Shown in pieces: positions 26,703 through 35,169 of a stretch of DNA of 64,000 nt; position 1 is the first letter of the stretch; every line of letters begins with the position of its first letter. A program made the position numbers and the translations under genes. Under the pieces are notes generated by a model. That model made no database searches, had not been told where the DNA came from, and worked only from the letters and a program-made list of their open reading frames with translations. Source of the stretch: Lachnospiraceae bacterium (GTDB taxonomy: Bacteria > Bacillota > Clostridia > Lachnospirales > Lachnospiraceae); contig JAGBKB010000036.1 in assembly GCA_017934175.1 (NCBI GenBank), positions 1-64,000 on the forward strand, in the 5' to 3' direction.

Positions 26703-27500
26703 TTATAATTTTATATCAAATTTTAAAATATTAATATTTTTTAGACTATCTAATTCTTTTAAATAATTATAAAAACAATTTATAAAAATATTTTCCAACC
26801 CATAGTGAGTTGCATTAAAATATGAAATATTAGAATCTTTCAAGTCAAGTATGTGGTTATGCTTTATATCTGAAGTGATAAGAATATCTGGCTTTTCATC
26901 AATTACTAAATCTATATCACTGCTACCACTTCCAGGTATGATTATGATTTTATTAATAATATCATTATACTTATAAAAACTAATCTTTTCATTATCTAAT
27001 TTAAGTGTATTAATTAGTTTGTCTTTTAATTCATCAAAAGTGATACTATCCTTTAATGCAATGACATTCCCCATACCATAATTATTATTATTTATAATAT
27101 AATTTTCTAATAATTTATGCTCTTTTATATCAACTTTATCAAATAATAGGTTTACTAAATTAGTACCCATACCATTTTTTATATTTACATCATAATTTGT
27201 GTGACAACTATATGCATTGATATCATATTTATTCAATAATTTTATTCTCTTTGAAACGATATCATTGTTTAGATTTCTTATTTTATTAAAAATCATAGGA
27301 TGATGAGAGATAATAAGATTTAAATTGTTTTCTTTAGCATACTCAATTCCACTTAAAGTAACATCAAGTGTAACCAATATGCCAGATAACTCATCACCAA
27401 AATTAACTACATTTGAGCCAGAATTATCAAAATCCATTGAAGAAACTAATGGAAAATCATATTCAATTTGTTTAATGATATCATTTATTATCAAAGTCAC
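26703..27500 (-). CDS. Nif3-like dinuclear metal center protein (GTP cyclohydrolase I type 2 homolog)
   Basis: 265 residues. Metal-binding motifs of the Nif3/YqfO family are visible: SHHP at 65-68, CHTNYD around His100-Asp104, and a late ATHYGLEN motif giving the last His and Glu. The usual inserted middle domain of long Gram-positive members is reduced here. The family is universal but without an agreed biochemical role. It follows trmK by 9 bases, the standard Firmicute neighbour pair (yqfN-yqfO in Bacillus subtilis). Confidence 0.9.
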   Translation of the reverse strand: MTLIINDIIKQIEYDFPLVSSMDFDNSGSNVVNFGDELSGILVTLDVTLSGIEYAKENNLNLIISHHPMIFNKIRNLNNDIVSKRIKLLNKYDINAYSCHTNYDVNIKNGMGTNLVNLLFDKVDIKEHKLLENYIINNNNYGMGNVIALKDSITFDELKDKLINTLKLDNEKISFYKYNDIINKIIIIPGSGSSDIDLVIDEKPDILITSDIKHNHILDLKDSNISYFNATHYGLENIFINCFYNYLKELDSLKNINILKFDIKL

Positions 27501-27509
27501 TCCATAAAA

Positions 27510-27998
27510 TTATATATTATCTTTAACTGCTTTAATAATATTATAATTTTTATTATCTTCAAATATTTGTCTATGTTCAACAATTTTAATCTTTTTACTT
27601 GATAAAAATTCTATAAACTTTTCTATCTTTGTATGAGGTGAAAGTATTAAATATGTAAAATTTCTTTCATCAATGTCATGTAAAATTTCTATCATATTGT
27701 CATATCCAATTCCAGAAATTATAATTGCGCATGAAATATCTTTCTCTACATTAGATAATCCATCTGAAAGTAATGTGTTGAAAGTTACTTCTTTATTGAT
27801 TAAAAATAATTTAGCATTTTCCTCACAAGATTTAAGTGGTCCTTTTTTATTATCTATAGCAATAACATTTTTTGCAAGTCCTCTATTTGCTATAGTAATT
27901 GGTACTTTCCCGTGATCTGTTCCTACATCAATTATAGTATCGCAGTAATCACACATATCTATAATCAGTTCTAATCTTTTTGATAATTTTAACTTCAT
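27510..27998 (-). CDS. trmK: TrmK-like tRNA (adenine22-N1)-methyltransferase, short form
   Basis: A SAM-dependent Rossmann methyltransferase expected to modify A22 of tRNA. Visible: IIDVGTDHGKVPI (SAM loop, near 21-33), VIAIDNKKGPL after strand 2, and an IISGIGYDNM segment replacing the usual AGMGG. At 162 residues it lacks the C-terminal coiled-coil extension of characterised TrmK (about 230 residues), and ends two bases before the nif3-like ribosome site. It sits between dnaG and nif3, the standard place, although rpoD, which usually lies before it, is missing. Function is likely but the loss of the C-terminal part leaves doubt. Confidence 0.82.
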   Translation of the reverse strand: MKLKLSKRLELIIDMCDYCDTIIDVGTDHGKVPITIANRGLAKNVIAIDNKKGPLKSCEENAKLFLINKEVTFNTLLSDGLSNVEKDISCAIIISGIGYDNMIEILHDIDERNFTYLILSPHTKIEKFIEFLSSKKIKIVEHRQIFEDNKNYNIIKAVKDNI

Positions 27999-28000
27999 AA

Positions 28001-29746
28001 CTAAATATATTTACTATTGTTAACTTCATCAATTAATTTTTTTACTTTAAATTTACTTTCAATACTATTATTTTCATCATATGTATTTTTTATATATCTA
28101 ATTTTTATTTGTTTTATAATTTGATTCAAACTAAGAATTATATCATCATTTTTATCTTCATTAATATTAACATTTTCATTTAATAAATACTCAATGTTCT
28201 TTTTAAACTTTTCATCTTTATCATTAATTTCAGAAAAAATAATACCTTTTTCTTTTCCATCTAAATAACAATTATACAAAAATCTATAATTATCATCAAC
28301 TAACTCTTCAGGCTTTAAAACATTACTAATTTCTTTAACTTTATCAGGTAATAAATATATAAGATTTATAAAATTAGAGTCAAGTTTTGTTGGGACAAAC
28401 TGTGATTCATTATTTTCTTTGCTAATAATTTTTATATTTTCAATAGCCTTTATACTATTGCCCTTAAGTTTATCATCAAGCATCTTTTTTAATGAATAAT
28501 AATCTAATTTTTCACTAATTGATATTTTTTTTAAATATTCATCTCTTATAAAGACATTATTAATATTTGAAATTTCATTTACAATGTCATTTAAATACTT
28601 GTTTAATTCATATGGGTCTAAAATATTATATTTGTCTTTAAAAGTAGAAATTATAAATAAAAGCGTTGGTATTGGGTTATTAACTCTTTTATTAAACTCT
28701 TCTATACCATATTTATTGATTAATTCATCAACATCTTTAGAAGGCTTTAAATCTATCACATAAGTTTCAATATTTTCTTTATTTAATAGTCTATATGATG
28801 AAATAATAGCCTGAACTCCTGCACTATCAGTGTCTTGACATAAATATACTTTTTTTAGTTTTCTTTTTAGTAAACTAATTTGCTTTTCATTAAAAGCAGT
28901 TCCCATGGTTGCAATAGCATTGTCATATCCAGATTGATGGAGTGTTATAGCATCCATATTTCCTTCACACAATATGTAATAATTTTTTTGTGATAAAGCA
29001 GCATAATTCATAGCATATAAAAAACTTCTTTTATGAAAAACTAAATTATCTTCTGAATTAACATATTTACGTATTTCAGGTTTTGCTTCAAGAGACCTAC
29101 TTTGAAATCCAACTACATGCTTATATATATCAACCAGAGGAAACATAACTCTATTATAGAAAGTATCTGCAGGTTTATCATTATAAAGTCTAAAAAGTTT
29201 TGATTCAAACAATATACTGTCGTCATATCCCTTTTCTTTCATAATGTTATACATAAATGCATAATCTTTAGGTGCAAATCCAAGCCCAAACTTTTTTATT
29301 GTTTCTTTAGATAAATTTCTTGATTTAAGATAATCTAATCCTATTTTCCCTTTTTCAGACCATAATACCTTATAATACTCATTTGCAGCATCTTTAAAAA
29401 GTGCATACAACTTTTCTCTTTTATCTTTTAATTCTTTGCTATGAGCATCGTTAAACTCATCATCAACATCTATGTTTATTCTTTTAGCAAGCATACGTAC
29501 TGCTTCTCCAAAAGATAAACCTAATTTTTCTTGTATAAATGTTATCACATTGCCACTTTTATGACAAGCAAAGCATAAGTAAGTTTTTCTATTTTCATCT
29601 ACTGAAAATGATGGTGTATTTTCATTGTGAAATGGGCAACACCCCATATAATAAGAGCCAACTCGCTTTAAACGAACATATTCACCAACTACATCAACAA
29701 TATTTACTCTATTAAATATTTCATTTATAGCCTCTTTAAATATCAT
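28001..29746 (-). CDS. dnaG: DNA primase
   Basis: Makes RNA primers at the replication fork. 581 residues: CHC2 zinc domain with Cys37-x2-His40 and Cys58-x2-Cys61, the RNA polymerase core with the TOPRIM segment CEGNMDAI near 260, DTDSAG near 310, and a C-terminal helicase-binding region. The zinc site has an extra Cys at 36. It shares ATGA with the end of dgt and is followed after two bases by trmK. The usual partner rpoD does not follow. Confidence 0.97.
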   Translation of the reverse strand: MIFKEAINEIFNRVNIVDVVGEYVRLKRVGSYYMGCCPFHNENTPSFSVDENRKTYLCFACHKSGNVITFIQEKLGLSFGEAVRMLAKRINIDVDDEFNDAHSKELKDKREKLYALFKDAANEYYKVLWSEKGKIGLDYLKSRNLSKETIKKFGLGFAPKDYAFMYNIMKEKGYDDSILFESKLFRLYNDKPADTFYNRVMFPLVDIYKHVVGFQSRSLEAKPEIRKYVNSEDNLVFHKRSFLYAMNYAALSQKNYYILCEGNMDAITLHQSGYDNAIATMGTAFNEKQISLLKRKLKKVYLCQDTDSAGVQAIISSYRLLNKENIETYVIDLKPSKDVDELINKYGIEEFNKRVNNPIPTLLFIISTFKDKYNILDPYELNKYLNDIVNEISNINNVFIRDEYLKKISISEKLDYYSLKKMLDDKLKGNSIKAIENIKIISKENNESQFVPTKLDSNFINLIYLLPDKVKEISNVLKPEELVDDNYRFLYNCYLDGKEKGIIFSEINDKDEKFKKNIEYLLNENVNINEDKNDDIILSLNQIIKQIKIRYIKNTYDENNSIESKFKVKKLIDEVNNSKYI

Positions 29747-30765
29747 CTAACTTTCCATCCAACTGGAACATACAATTCTTTAAACTTAAAAATTGCATAA
29801 TCATCAGTCATACCAGATATATAATCAGCAACAACTTGCAATTTTTCTTCGCCCTTGTTTATAAGTTTTACATATTCATCAGGCATATCATCAATATGTT
29901 CTTTATAATAATTAAATAATATCTCTACAACTTTTTGGGCTTTCTTTTCTTCTTTTTTTGCTATGTTCTTTTCGTTATTATTATTATAGACATTTTCAAA
30001 TAACCATTTTCTTAATTTTGATATTGCTACATTCACTTCATCAGTCATAATAATATCATTTTTATCATAAGAGTTTTTAACAATATCTTTTATTAAGAAA
30101 TCTATTCTTGACTTAACAGTATTACCAATAACATCAGTAACATCTTTTGGCAAATCTGTTTCTTTTAAAATATTTGCTGTTATTGCATCATCTATATCGT
30201 GATTTATATATGCAATCTTATCAGAAATTCTTACAACTTTACCTTCTAATGTTTTAGGATTTCCACTTGTTCTATGATTTAGTATTCCATCTCTCACTTC
30301 TTTGGTAAGGTTTAATCCCTCTCCGCCACGCTCTAACCTTTCAACTAATCTAACACTCTGTACACAGTGCTCAAAACCTTGTGGTAAAAGTTTATTTAAA
30401 ACTGCTTCTCCAGCATGTCCAAATGGAGTATGTCCTAAATCATGTCCTAATGCTATTGCTTCAGTTAAATCTTCATTAAGTCTTAAACTTTTTGAAATAG
30501 TCCTTGCTATTTGACTCACTTCAAGAGTATGTGTAAGCCTTGTTCTATAGTGGTCACCTTCTGGTATCAAGAATACTTGTGTTTTATGTTTTAGTCTACG
30601 AAATGACTTACAATGAATTATCCTATCTCTATCTCTTTGAAAAATTGTTCTAAGACTACACTCTTCTTCCATCACATCTCTTCCAAGACTATTTTTTGAC
30701 AAACACGCATACTTTGAAAGAGTCTGTTCTTCAATTTTTTCTAATTTTTCTCTAATTGTTTCCAT
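29743..30765 (-). CDS. dgt: dGTP triphosphohydrolase-like HD protein
   Basis: Hydrolyses dNTPs to nucleosides and triphosphate. 340 residues; HD-domain motifs RLTHTLEVSQ (His), GHDLGHTPFGHAG (HD and second His) and a later AYINHDIDDA (Asp). The N-terminal RTIFQRDRDRIIHCKSFRR segment is typical of the family. It overlaps the TPR lipoprotein gene by 14 bases and precedes dnaG by a 4-base overlap, a common Clostridia order that ties nucleotide pool control to replication priming. Confidence 0.93.
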   Translation of the reverse strand: METIREKLEKIEEQTLSKYACLSKNSLGRDVMEEECSLRTIFQRDRDRIIHCKSFRRLKHKTQVFLIPEGDHYRTRLTHTLEVSQIARTISKSLRLNEDLTEAIALGHDLGHTPFGHAGEAVLNKLLPQGFEHCVQSVRLVERLERGGEGLNLTKEVRDGILNHRTSGNPKTLEGKVVRISDKIAYINHDIDDAITANILKETDLPKDVTDVIGNTVKSRIDFLIKDIVKNSYDKNDIIMTDEVNVAISKLRKWLFENVYNNNNEKNIAKKEEKKAQKVVEILFNYYKEHIDDMPDEYVKLINKGEEKLQVVADYISGMTDDYAIFKFKELYVPVGWKVR

Positions 30766-31345
30766 TGTTTAATTGTGCACTAATAAAATCTATCTCGTGT
30801 TGTGCCTTTTCATCCCCTGGGTATTGCTTTAAATAATAATTAAAAGCATTTAGTGCATTTTTCCATTCTCCCTTTTTTTCATAAAGTACCGCTTGGTTAA
30901 ACATAACGGATTTCTCATGTTCAAGACCTATTGCCTTTAACTCTAATAATATCTCATCGGCTCTTTCCACCTCTCCATTATCAACAGCAGTTTTAAAGTC
31001 TACAAGATTTACGATGGAACTTAAGTTTTCATATAATTCACTAAATGATTTATTGTTTTTATCAATTACCTTTAATGTTTCGTATACCTTTTTTGCATCA
31101 CTATATCTATTAAGCATAAACAAGCATTCCGCTTTATAAAGTAATAATTCATACTGCAACGAACTCACTTGTCCATCTCCAAGTTTTAACGCTTCATCAA
31201 AATATGATAATGCTTCTTCATAATTTGCATTTTCAAGATAATCTATTCCATAACTTTTATATTGCAATATTTTTTTATTGGTACATGAAGTGAAAATTAA
31301 AACTAATATTATAAAAATACCATATTTTAATACATTATTTTTCAT
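30752..31345 (-). CDS. TPR-repeat lipoprotein
   Basis: 197 residues. Signal with lipobox near FTSC (Cys21), then helical repeats that fit three or more tetratricopeptide units, e.g. NYEEALSYFDEALKLGD, RYSDAKKVYETLKVI and EWKNALNAFNYYLKQYPGD. Such proteins mediate protein contacts on the outer face of the membrane. It overlaps dut by 11 bases and dgt by 14 bases. No specific partner can be named. Confidence 0.8.
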   Translation of the reverse strand: MKNNVLKYGIFIILVLIFTSCTNKKILQYKSYGIDYLENANYEEALSYFDEALKLGDGQVSSLQYELLLYKAECLFMLNRYSDAKKVYETLKVIDKNNKSFSELYENLSSIVNLVDFKTAVDNGEVERADEILLELKAIGLEHEKSVMFNQAVLYEKKGEWKNALNAFNYYLKQYPGDEKAQHEIDFISAQLNNGNN

Positions 31346-31865
31346 TTGTACTTCCTATTCCACCAATTCTCTCATTATCAACACAATCATCAATAGTTTT
31401 ATAATATTTAGTAAATATACCTTGTGCGAATGCTGTACCTTTTTTAATCTCTAAATCTTTGTCACTATGGTTAGTAAACTTAATCATAATATGTCCTTCA
31501 TTTTTAGCATTAAAGTAATCACTGTCAATTACACCAACTGTATTTTCAAGCATCATTCTATATTTAAATCCAAGTGAAGACCTTGGGTAAATCATAAGGA
31601 CAATATCATCATCCATTTTACATCTAAGACCAGTTAACATTTTTATAGTTTCATTTTTTTTCAAATGAACATCAATTGGACTATATATGTCATAACCTGC
31701 AGAATATTTGGTTGCTCTATTCGGCATTTTAATAGAATTATATACTGCAGTTATTTCCATATCATTTAGTCCGTATTCTTGTCCAAGTGGAAAATTTTCT
31801 TTATAATCCTTATTAAAGTTTGCCAAACTGATTTTAAGAAACCTAGCAACCCCTTCTTGACTCAT
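31335..31865 (-). CDS. dut: dUTP diphosphatase (trimeric dUTPase family)
   Basis: Keeps uracil out of DNA by splitting dUTP to dUMP. All five dUTPase motifs are visible: SAGYDIYSP (I), PRSSLGFK (II), GVIDSDYFNAKNEG (III), FAQGIF (IV) and the C-terminal ERIGGIGSTN (V), the flexible arm. A 50-residue N-terminal extension precedes motif I, which is common in Clostridia. It shares a 4-base ATGA overlap with scpB upstream. With dgt and dnaG nearby the unit groups nucleotide hygiene with replication and chromosome segregation. Confidence 0.92.
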   Translation of the reverse strand: MSQEGVARFLKISLANFNKDYKENFPLGQEYGLNDMEITAVYNSIKMPNRATKYSAGYDIYSPIDVHLKKNETIKMLTGLRCKMDDDIVLMIYPRSSLGFKYRMMLENTVGVIDSDYFNAKNEGHIMIKFTNHSDKDLEIKKGTAFAQGIFTKYYKTIDDCVDNERIGGIGSTNEK

Positions 31866-32875
31866 CGCGGCGCCTCCCCTTTTATATCGCTATTATTTTG
31901 GTTATCAAAAAAATCATTGTTATCTATAGTATCTAAATTATTGTTATTAATTGTATAATCATTAACATCATTATTATTGTTACTTACATCTACTAAACTA
32001 TCATTAAATTCATCACCAGTTTTATTCTCTACATTTTGATTTATCTTATCTTCACTACTATCTTCAGTATCTTTATTTTCTACATTTATATCATCATTAA
32101 CATTGTTATCATTTAAATTGTTCTCATTATTTTGTATGTTTTCATCATTTTGAGTAGCATCTTTTGTATCGTTTTCAACATTTTCGTTATTTTCATCTTC
32201 ATTAATATCTGAAATATCACTCTTTAAATTAGTTGTTATATTTTCAGTATATAAATCTTTATCAATAACAACTGGCTCTCCTAATGATTCAGATAATTCT
32301 TTTTCAACTTCATTTTCAATCTCTGCAAATTTAGTTGCATCAAGTATAGGAAGTTCATCAAGTGATTCAATACCAAATCGAAGCATAAACTCTTCTGTAG
32401 TTCCAAAAAGTATTGGTCTACCTGCAGTTTCAAGTCTTCCTTTTTCTTCTATAAGTCCATACTCAAGTAATCTGTTACAAGCATAATCTGATTTAACTCC
32501 TCTTATATGTTCAATTTCTGGTTTAGATATTGGTTGTTTATATGCGATAATTGATAAAGTTTCAAGAATTGATTCTGTAATAACTGGTTTTTGAGGGTGA
32601 GATGCAACTAATACCAAGTTCTTAAAATACTTATTATTAGAAACCATTTGATACTTACTTCCGAGTTTTATGACTTTCATACCTCTATCTTGGTACTCAT
32701 TTTGATACTTATTATAAAGTCTTTCTGCAGCATCTTTTGCCACATCAACAGTAGATTCGATAGCAGTCGCTAACGTATCTACAGACACAGACTCTCCCAT
32801 CATAAATAATATGGATTCAACAATATTTTCTTGTTCCAGCAACGTATACGTGGAACTCGTAAACTGATTCCCCAT
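31862..32875 (-). CDS. scpB: Segregation and condensation protein B with a long Asn/Asp-rich tail
   Basis: 337 residues. Residues 1 to about 180 are the two winged-helix domains of ScpB (ESILETLSIIAYKQPISKPEI, RGVKSDYA, GRPILFGTT). The remaining 150 or so are an Asn, Asp and Glu rich disordered tail absent from usual ScpB (about 190-200 residues). ScpB binds ScpA and the SMC heads to condense the chromosome. The ATG at 32875 is chosen because GGAGG lies nine bases before it, across the scpA stop; ATG codons further upstream are too close to or ahead of that site. Confidence 0.93.
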   Translation of the reverse strand: MGNQFTSSTYTLLEQENIVESILFMMGESVSVDTLATAIESTVDVAKDAAERLYNKYQNEYQDRGMKVIKLGSKYQMVSNNKYFKNLVLVASHPQKPVITESILETLSIIAYKQPISKPEIEHIRGVKSDYACNRLLEYGLIEEKGRLETAGRPILFGTTEEFMLRFGIESLDELPILDATKFAEIENEVEKELSESLGEPVVIDKDLYTENITTNLKSDISDINEDENNENVENDTKDATQNDENIQNNENNLNDNNVNDDINVENKDTEDSSEDKINQNVENKTGDEFNDSLVDVSNNNNDVNDYTINNNNLDTIDNNDFFDNQNNSDIKGEAPR

Positions 32876-32876
32876 A

Positions 32877-33665
32877 CTAATCATCCTCCAATAGATTAAA
32901 GTCAACAAAACCGGTGGCACCCTCTACCACCTCTATATATATTTCATCAAAGTTTTTTTCTTGTGTTATCTTAATTCTACCTACTTTTATAAGTTCAAGC
33001 ACTGCTAAAAAACTAACAATTACATGTGTCTTATCATTTTGATTCTCAAGCATTTTTCTAAAGCCAAATTTTTTATTTTCATTAGCATATTTAATTACTG
33101 AAATAATTGTATCTTTAAGAGGAACTTTTTCTTTTTCAAGTTTGCCAAAGTTAGCACGCATTGTATCTATGCTATCTCTTTTCCTTCTTAAAACTTCAGT
33201 AAATACTTCATTCAATTTGTTAATATCTATACCTTTTAGTAACTCATCATAATCAATATTTGGAATATATGATTTTACATCTTGTGGGATAGTTGGTTTT
33301 TTTAACATATATTCTGGAGCATCATCTTCATAGTCATATAATTCGTAACCAAGACTTTTATACATTTTATGTTGAAGCAATTTTTCAACTAAATCTTGTC
33401 TTGGGTCTATTTCTTCACCTTCATCATTTTTTACAAGTGGCAATAACATTTTAGACTTTATCTCAAGCAAAGTTGATGCCATAACCAAAAAATCAGAAGA
33501 TAAATCCATATTATTTTCTTGCATATTTTTTATATAATCTAAATACTGACTTGTGATTTCAGATATAGGAATGTCAAAAATATCAACCTTATTCTTTTCT
33601 ATAAGGTGTAAAAGAAGATCAAGGGGACCTTCAAACTTTTCTAATTTATAAGATATTTTTTCCAT
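32877..33665 (-). CDS. scpA: Segregation and condensation protein A
   Basis: 262 residues, the kleisin subunit that bridges the two SMC heads. The N terminus FEGPLDLLLHLIEKNKVDIFDIPISEI is the family signature, and the C-terminal winged-helix (VIVSFLAVLELIKVGRIKITQ) is present. The start overlaps the upstream stop as TAATG. scpB follows with one base between stop and start. SMC itself is not in the window. Confidence 0.96.
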   Translation of the reverse strand: MEKISYKLEKFEGPLDLLLHLIEKNKVDIFDIPISEITSQYLDYIKNMQENNMDLSSDFLVMASTLLEIKSKMLLPLVKNDEGEEIDPRQDLVEKLLQHKMYKSLGYELYDYEDDAPEYMLKKPTIPQDVKSYIPNIDYDELLKGIDINKLNEVFTEVLRRKRDSIDTMRANFGKLEKEKVPLKDTIISVIKYANENKKFGFRKMLENQNDKTHVIVSFLAVLELIKVGRIKITQEKNFDEIYIEVVEGATGFVDFNLLEDD

Positions 33666-34594
33666 TAATTTATATTTATTTCCACTATTTCAGGTATATT
33701 ATTAACTCTAATTTTTAAAAAATGTTCTCCTAAACCTGCACTAACAATTATATTACCATCTCTATATTCATATTTACCGATACTATACTTTGGGAATGGT
33801 TTAAAATCTGGTGAAAAGACTGGTCCTATTATTGGAAAGTTTATTAAACCTCCGTGATAATGACCAGATAGAACTAAATCAAAACCATAATCAATTAAAT
33901 CGGTAGCATAATCAGGTTTGTGAAAAGCAATTATATTATAATCATTTTTATCAATGTTTTTAAAATAATTATTTAAAACTTTATTCTCTATATGAGTATA
34001 TTTTGTTTTTCTTGAAAATACATTCCTATAATAACCATCAAATAATGATAGCCCTGATAAGTTTATCCCTTCATCCAATTTATATATATTATTATCTAAA
34101 AGTTTTATATTATTATTTTTAATAAACTCTATAAAATTACTATATTCATTTACTAAATCTACATTATCGATACGACTTTTAAGCCTTAATTCATGATTTC
34201 CAAAACTAAAGAAAATTCCCTTTAAATTATAATTTTTATTATTATCTATTTTTTCAATTAATTCTTTTATAAAACTATAAGTATTACTAATTCCAATTTT
34301 ATTATTTAGACTTTGAAACTTTGAAAAATCAATGAAATCACCGCCTAAAATTATATAGTCAGGTTTTGTATTTAAAATATCATTAATTATATTATCATAG
34401 TTATTTTTATAATATTTGTTATGAAAATCTGATATAAAAATTAATCGTAACTTTTTACTGTTTTTAATATTTTTAACATTAAAAGTGCTTATTTTATAGC
34501 GTTTACACTCATAATTCGAAATAATAAAAATTATAATAATAAGGGTAAAAAATATTATTGCAAAAATCATTATTTTATTATTTAAAATTAACAA
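33665..34594 (-). CDS. Membrane-anchored metallophosphoesterase (YkuE/YaeI-like)
   Basis: 309 residues with one N-terminal membrane helix (about 8-26). The five metal-binding blocks of the calcineurin-like family are clear: ISDFHN, GGDFID, FGNHE, AFHKPD and SGHYHGG. Relatives remove phosphate from lipid A precursors or other membrane lipids, but most are uncharacterised. The start is a TTG at 34594 with GAGG seven bases upstream; the next in-frame ATG has no site. It heads the scp-dnaG run and is divergent from the plus-strand HTH gene with only 31 bases between the two. Confidence 0.88.
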   Translation of the reverse strand: MLILNNKIMIFAIIFFTLIIIIFIISNYECKRYKISTFNVKNIKNSKKLRLIFISDFHNKYYKNNYDNIINDILNTKPDYIILGGDFIDFSKFQSLNNKIGISNTYSFIKELIEKIDNNKNYNLKGIFFSFGNHELRLKSRIDNVDLVNEYSNFIEFIKNNNIKLLDNNIYKLDEGINLSGLSLFDGYYRNVFSRKTKYTHIENKVLNNYFKNIDKNDYNIIAFHKPDYATDLIDYGFDLVLSGHYHGGLINFPIIGPVFSPDFKPFPKYSIGKYEYRDGNIIVSAGLGEHFLKIRVNNIPEIVEININ

Positions 34595-34610
34595 TATATA
34601 ACCTCATAAA

Positions 34611-34619
34611 TGCTATAAT
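34611..34619 (+). promoter_or_regulatory. Extended -10 promoter of the HTH regulator, placing transcription start at the ATG
   Basis: TGCTATAAT on the plus strand (TATAAT at 34614-34619). Seven bases downstream of it is the A of the ATG at 34626, so the transcript would carry no leader. No ribosome binding site is present in this gap. Confidence 0.6.
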
Positions 34620-34625
34620 ATAATT

Positions 34626-34820
34626 ATGATTAGTTATGAACCATTTTTTAAAACATTAGTAAAAAGAAAAATATCACAATATCAACTGATTAACGATTAT
34701 TTAATACCAAGTGGGACTTTATCACGAATTAGAAATAATAAAAGCCTTACTTTAAAATCTATAGAAAACATTTGTAAGGCACTGAATTGTAATATAAGTG
34801 ATGTAGTTTCGTTTATTTAA
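34626..34820 (+). CDS. Small Cro/CI-type helix-turn-helix regulator
   Basis: 64 residues, the only plus-strand gene in the window. The whole length matches the short HTH_26-type fold (YozG-like): start MISYEPFFKTLVKRKISQYQL, recognition region SGTLSRIRNNKSLTLKSIE, and end ICKALNCNISDVVSFI. It is expected to bind DNA as a dimer. It lacks a ribosome binding site and appears leaderless. Its end overlaps the 3' end of rbfA by 8 bases (convergent), and its start lies 31 bases from the divergent metallophosphoesterase gene, so the scp-dnaG operon promoter is a natural target. Target and signal are unknown. Confidence 0.85.
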   Translation: MISYEPFFKTLVKRKISQYQLINDYLIPSGTLSRIRNNKSLTLKSIENICKALNCNISDVVSFI

Positions 34821-35169
34821 TTTTTTCAAGTAATTCTTCTATCCTTTTTGCTTTCTCAATAGATTCATCATAATAGAATGCAATTTCAGGTGTTTTTCTC
34901 ATATCAAGTTGTTCAGCAATAATGTGCCGAACAAATCCAGCAGCATTTTTCAATCCATCCAAAACTTCTTTTTTATCATCTTTAAATATATCTACATAAA
35001 CTTTACAATGCGAAAAATCTCTTGAAAGTTTAATGCCTGTGACATTCGCATTTCCCAAGACTCTTTTATCCTGTATTTCATATGAAACAACTTCTGAAAT
35101 AATCCTTTCAACTTCAGAACTTATCATATCATACTTATATGGTTTTGCATTTTTCTTTTTATCTCTCAT
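34813..35169 (-). CDS. rbfA: Ribosome-binding factor A
   Basis: 118 residues with the single KH-like fold of RbfA (RDFSHCKVYVDIF, GLKNAAGFVRHIIAEQLDMRKTPEI). It binds the 30S subunit during 16S rRNA maturation. The ATG at 35169 is preferred over an in-frame TTG at 35190, which lacks a ribosome site; it overlaps the infB stop by 11 bases. It is the last gene of the nusA operon and its 3' end overlaps the convergent HTH gene; no terminator is visible. Confidence 0.93.
   Translation of the reverse strand: MRDKKKNAKPYKYDMISSEVERIISEVVSYEIQDKRVLGNANVTGIKLSRDFSHCKVYVDIFKDDKKEVLDGLKNAAGFVRHIIAEQLDMRKTPEIAFYYDESIEKAKRIEELLEKIK

Noticed and set aside
31900..32300. Possible DNA repeat array in the Asn-rich region of scpB
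   Set aside because: The repetition is at the level of Asn/Asp codons; there are no regular units or spacers as in a CRISPR or tandem repeat.
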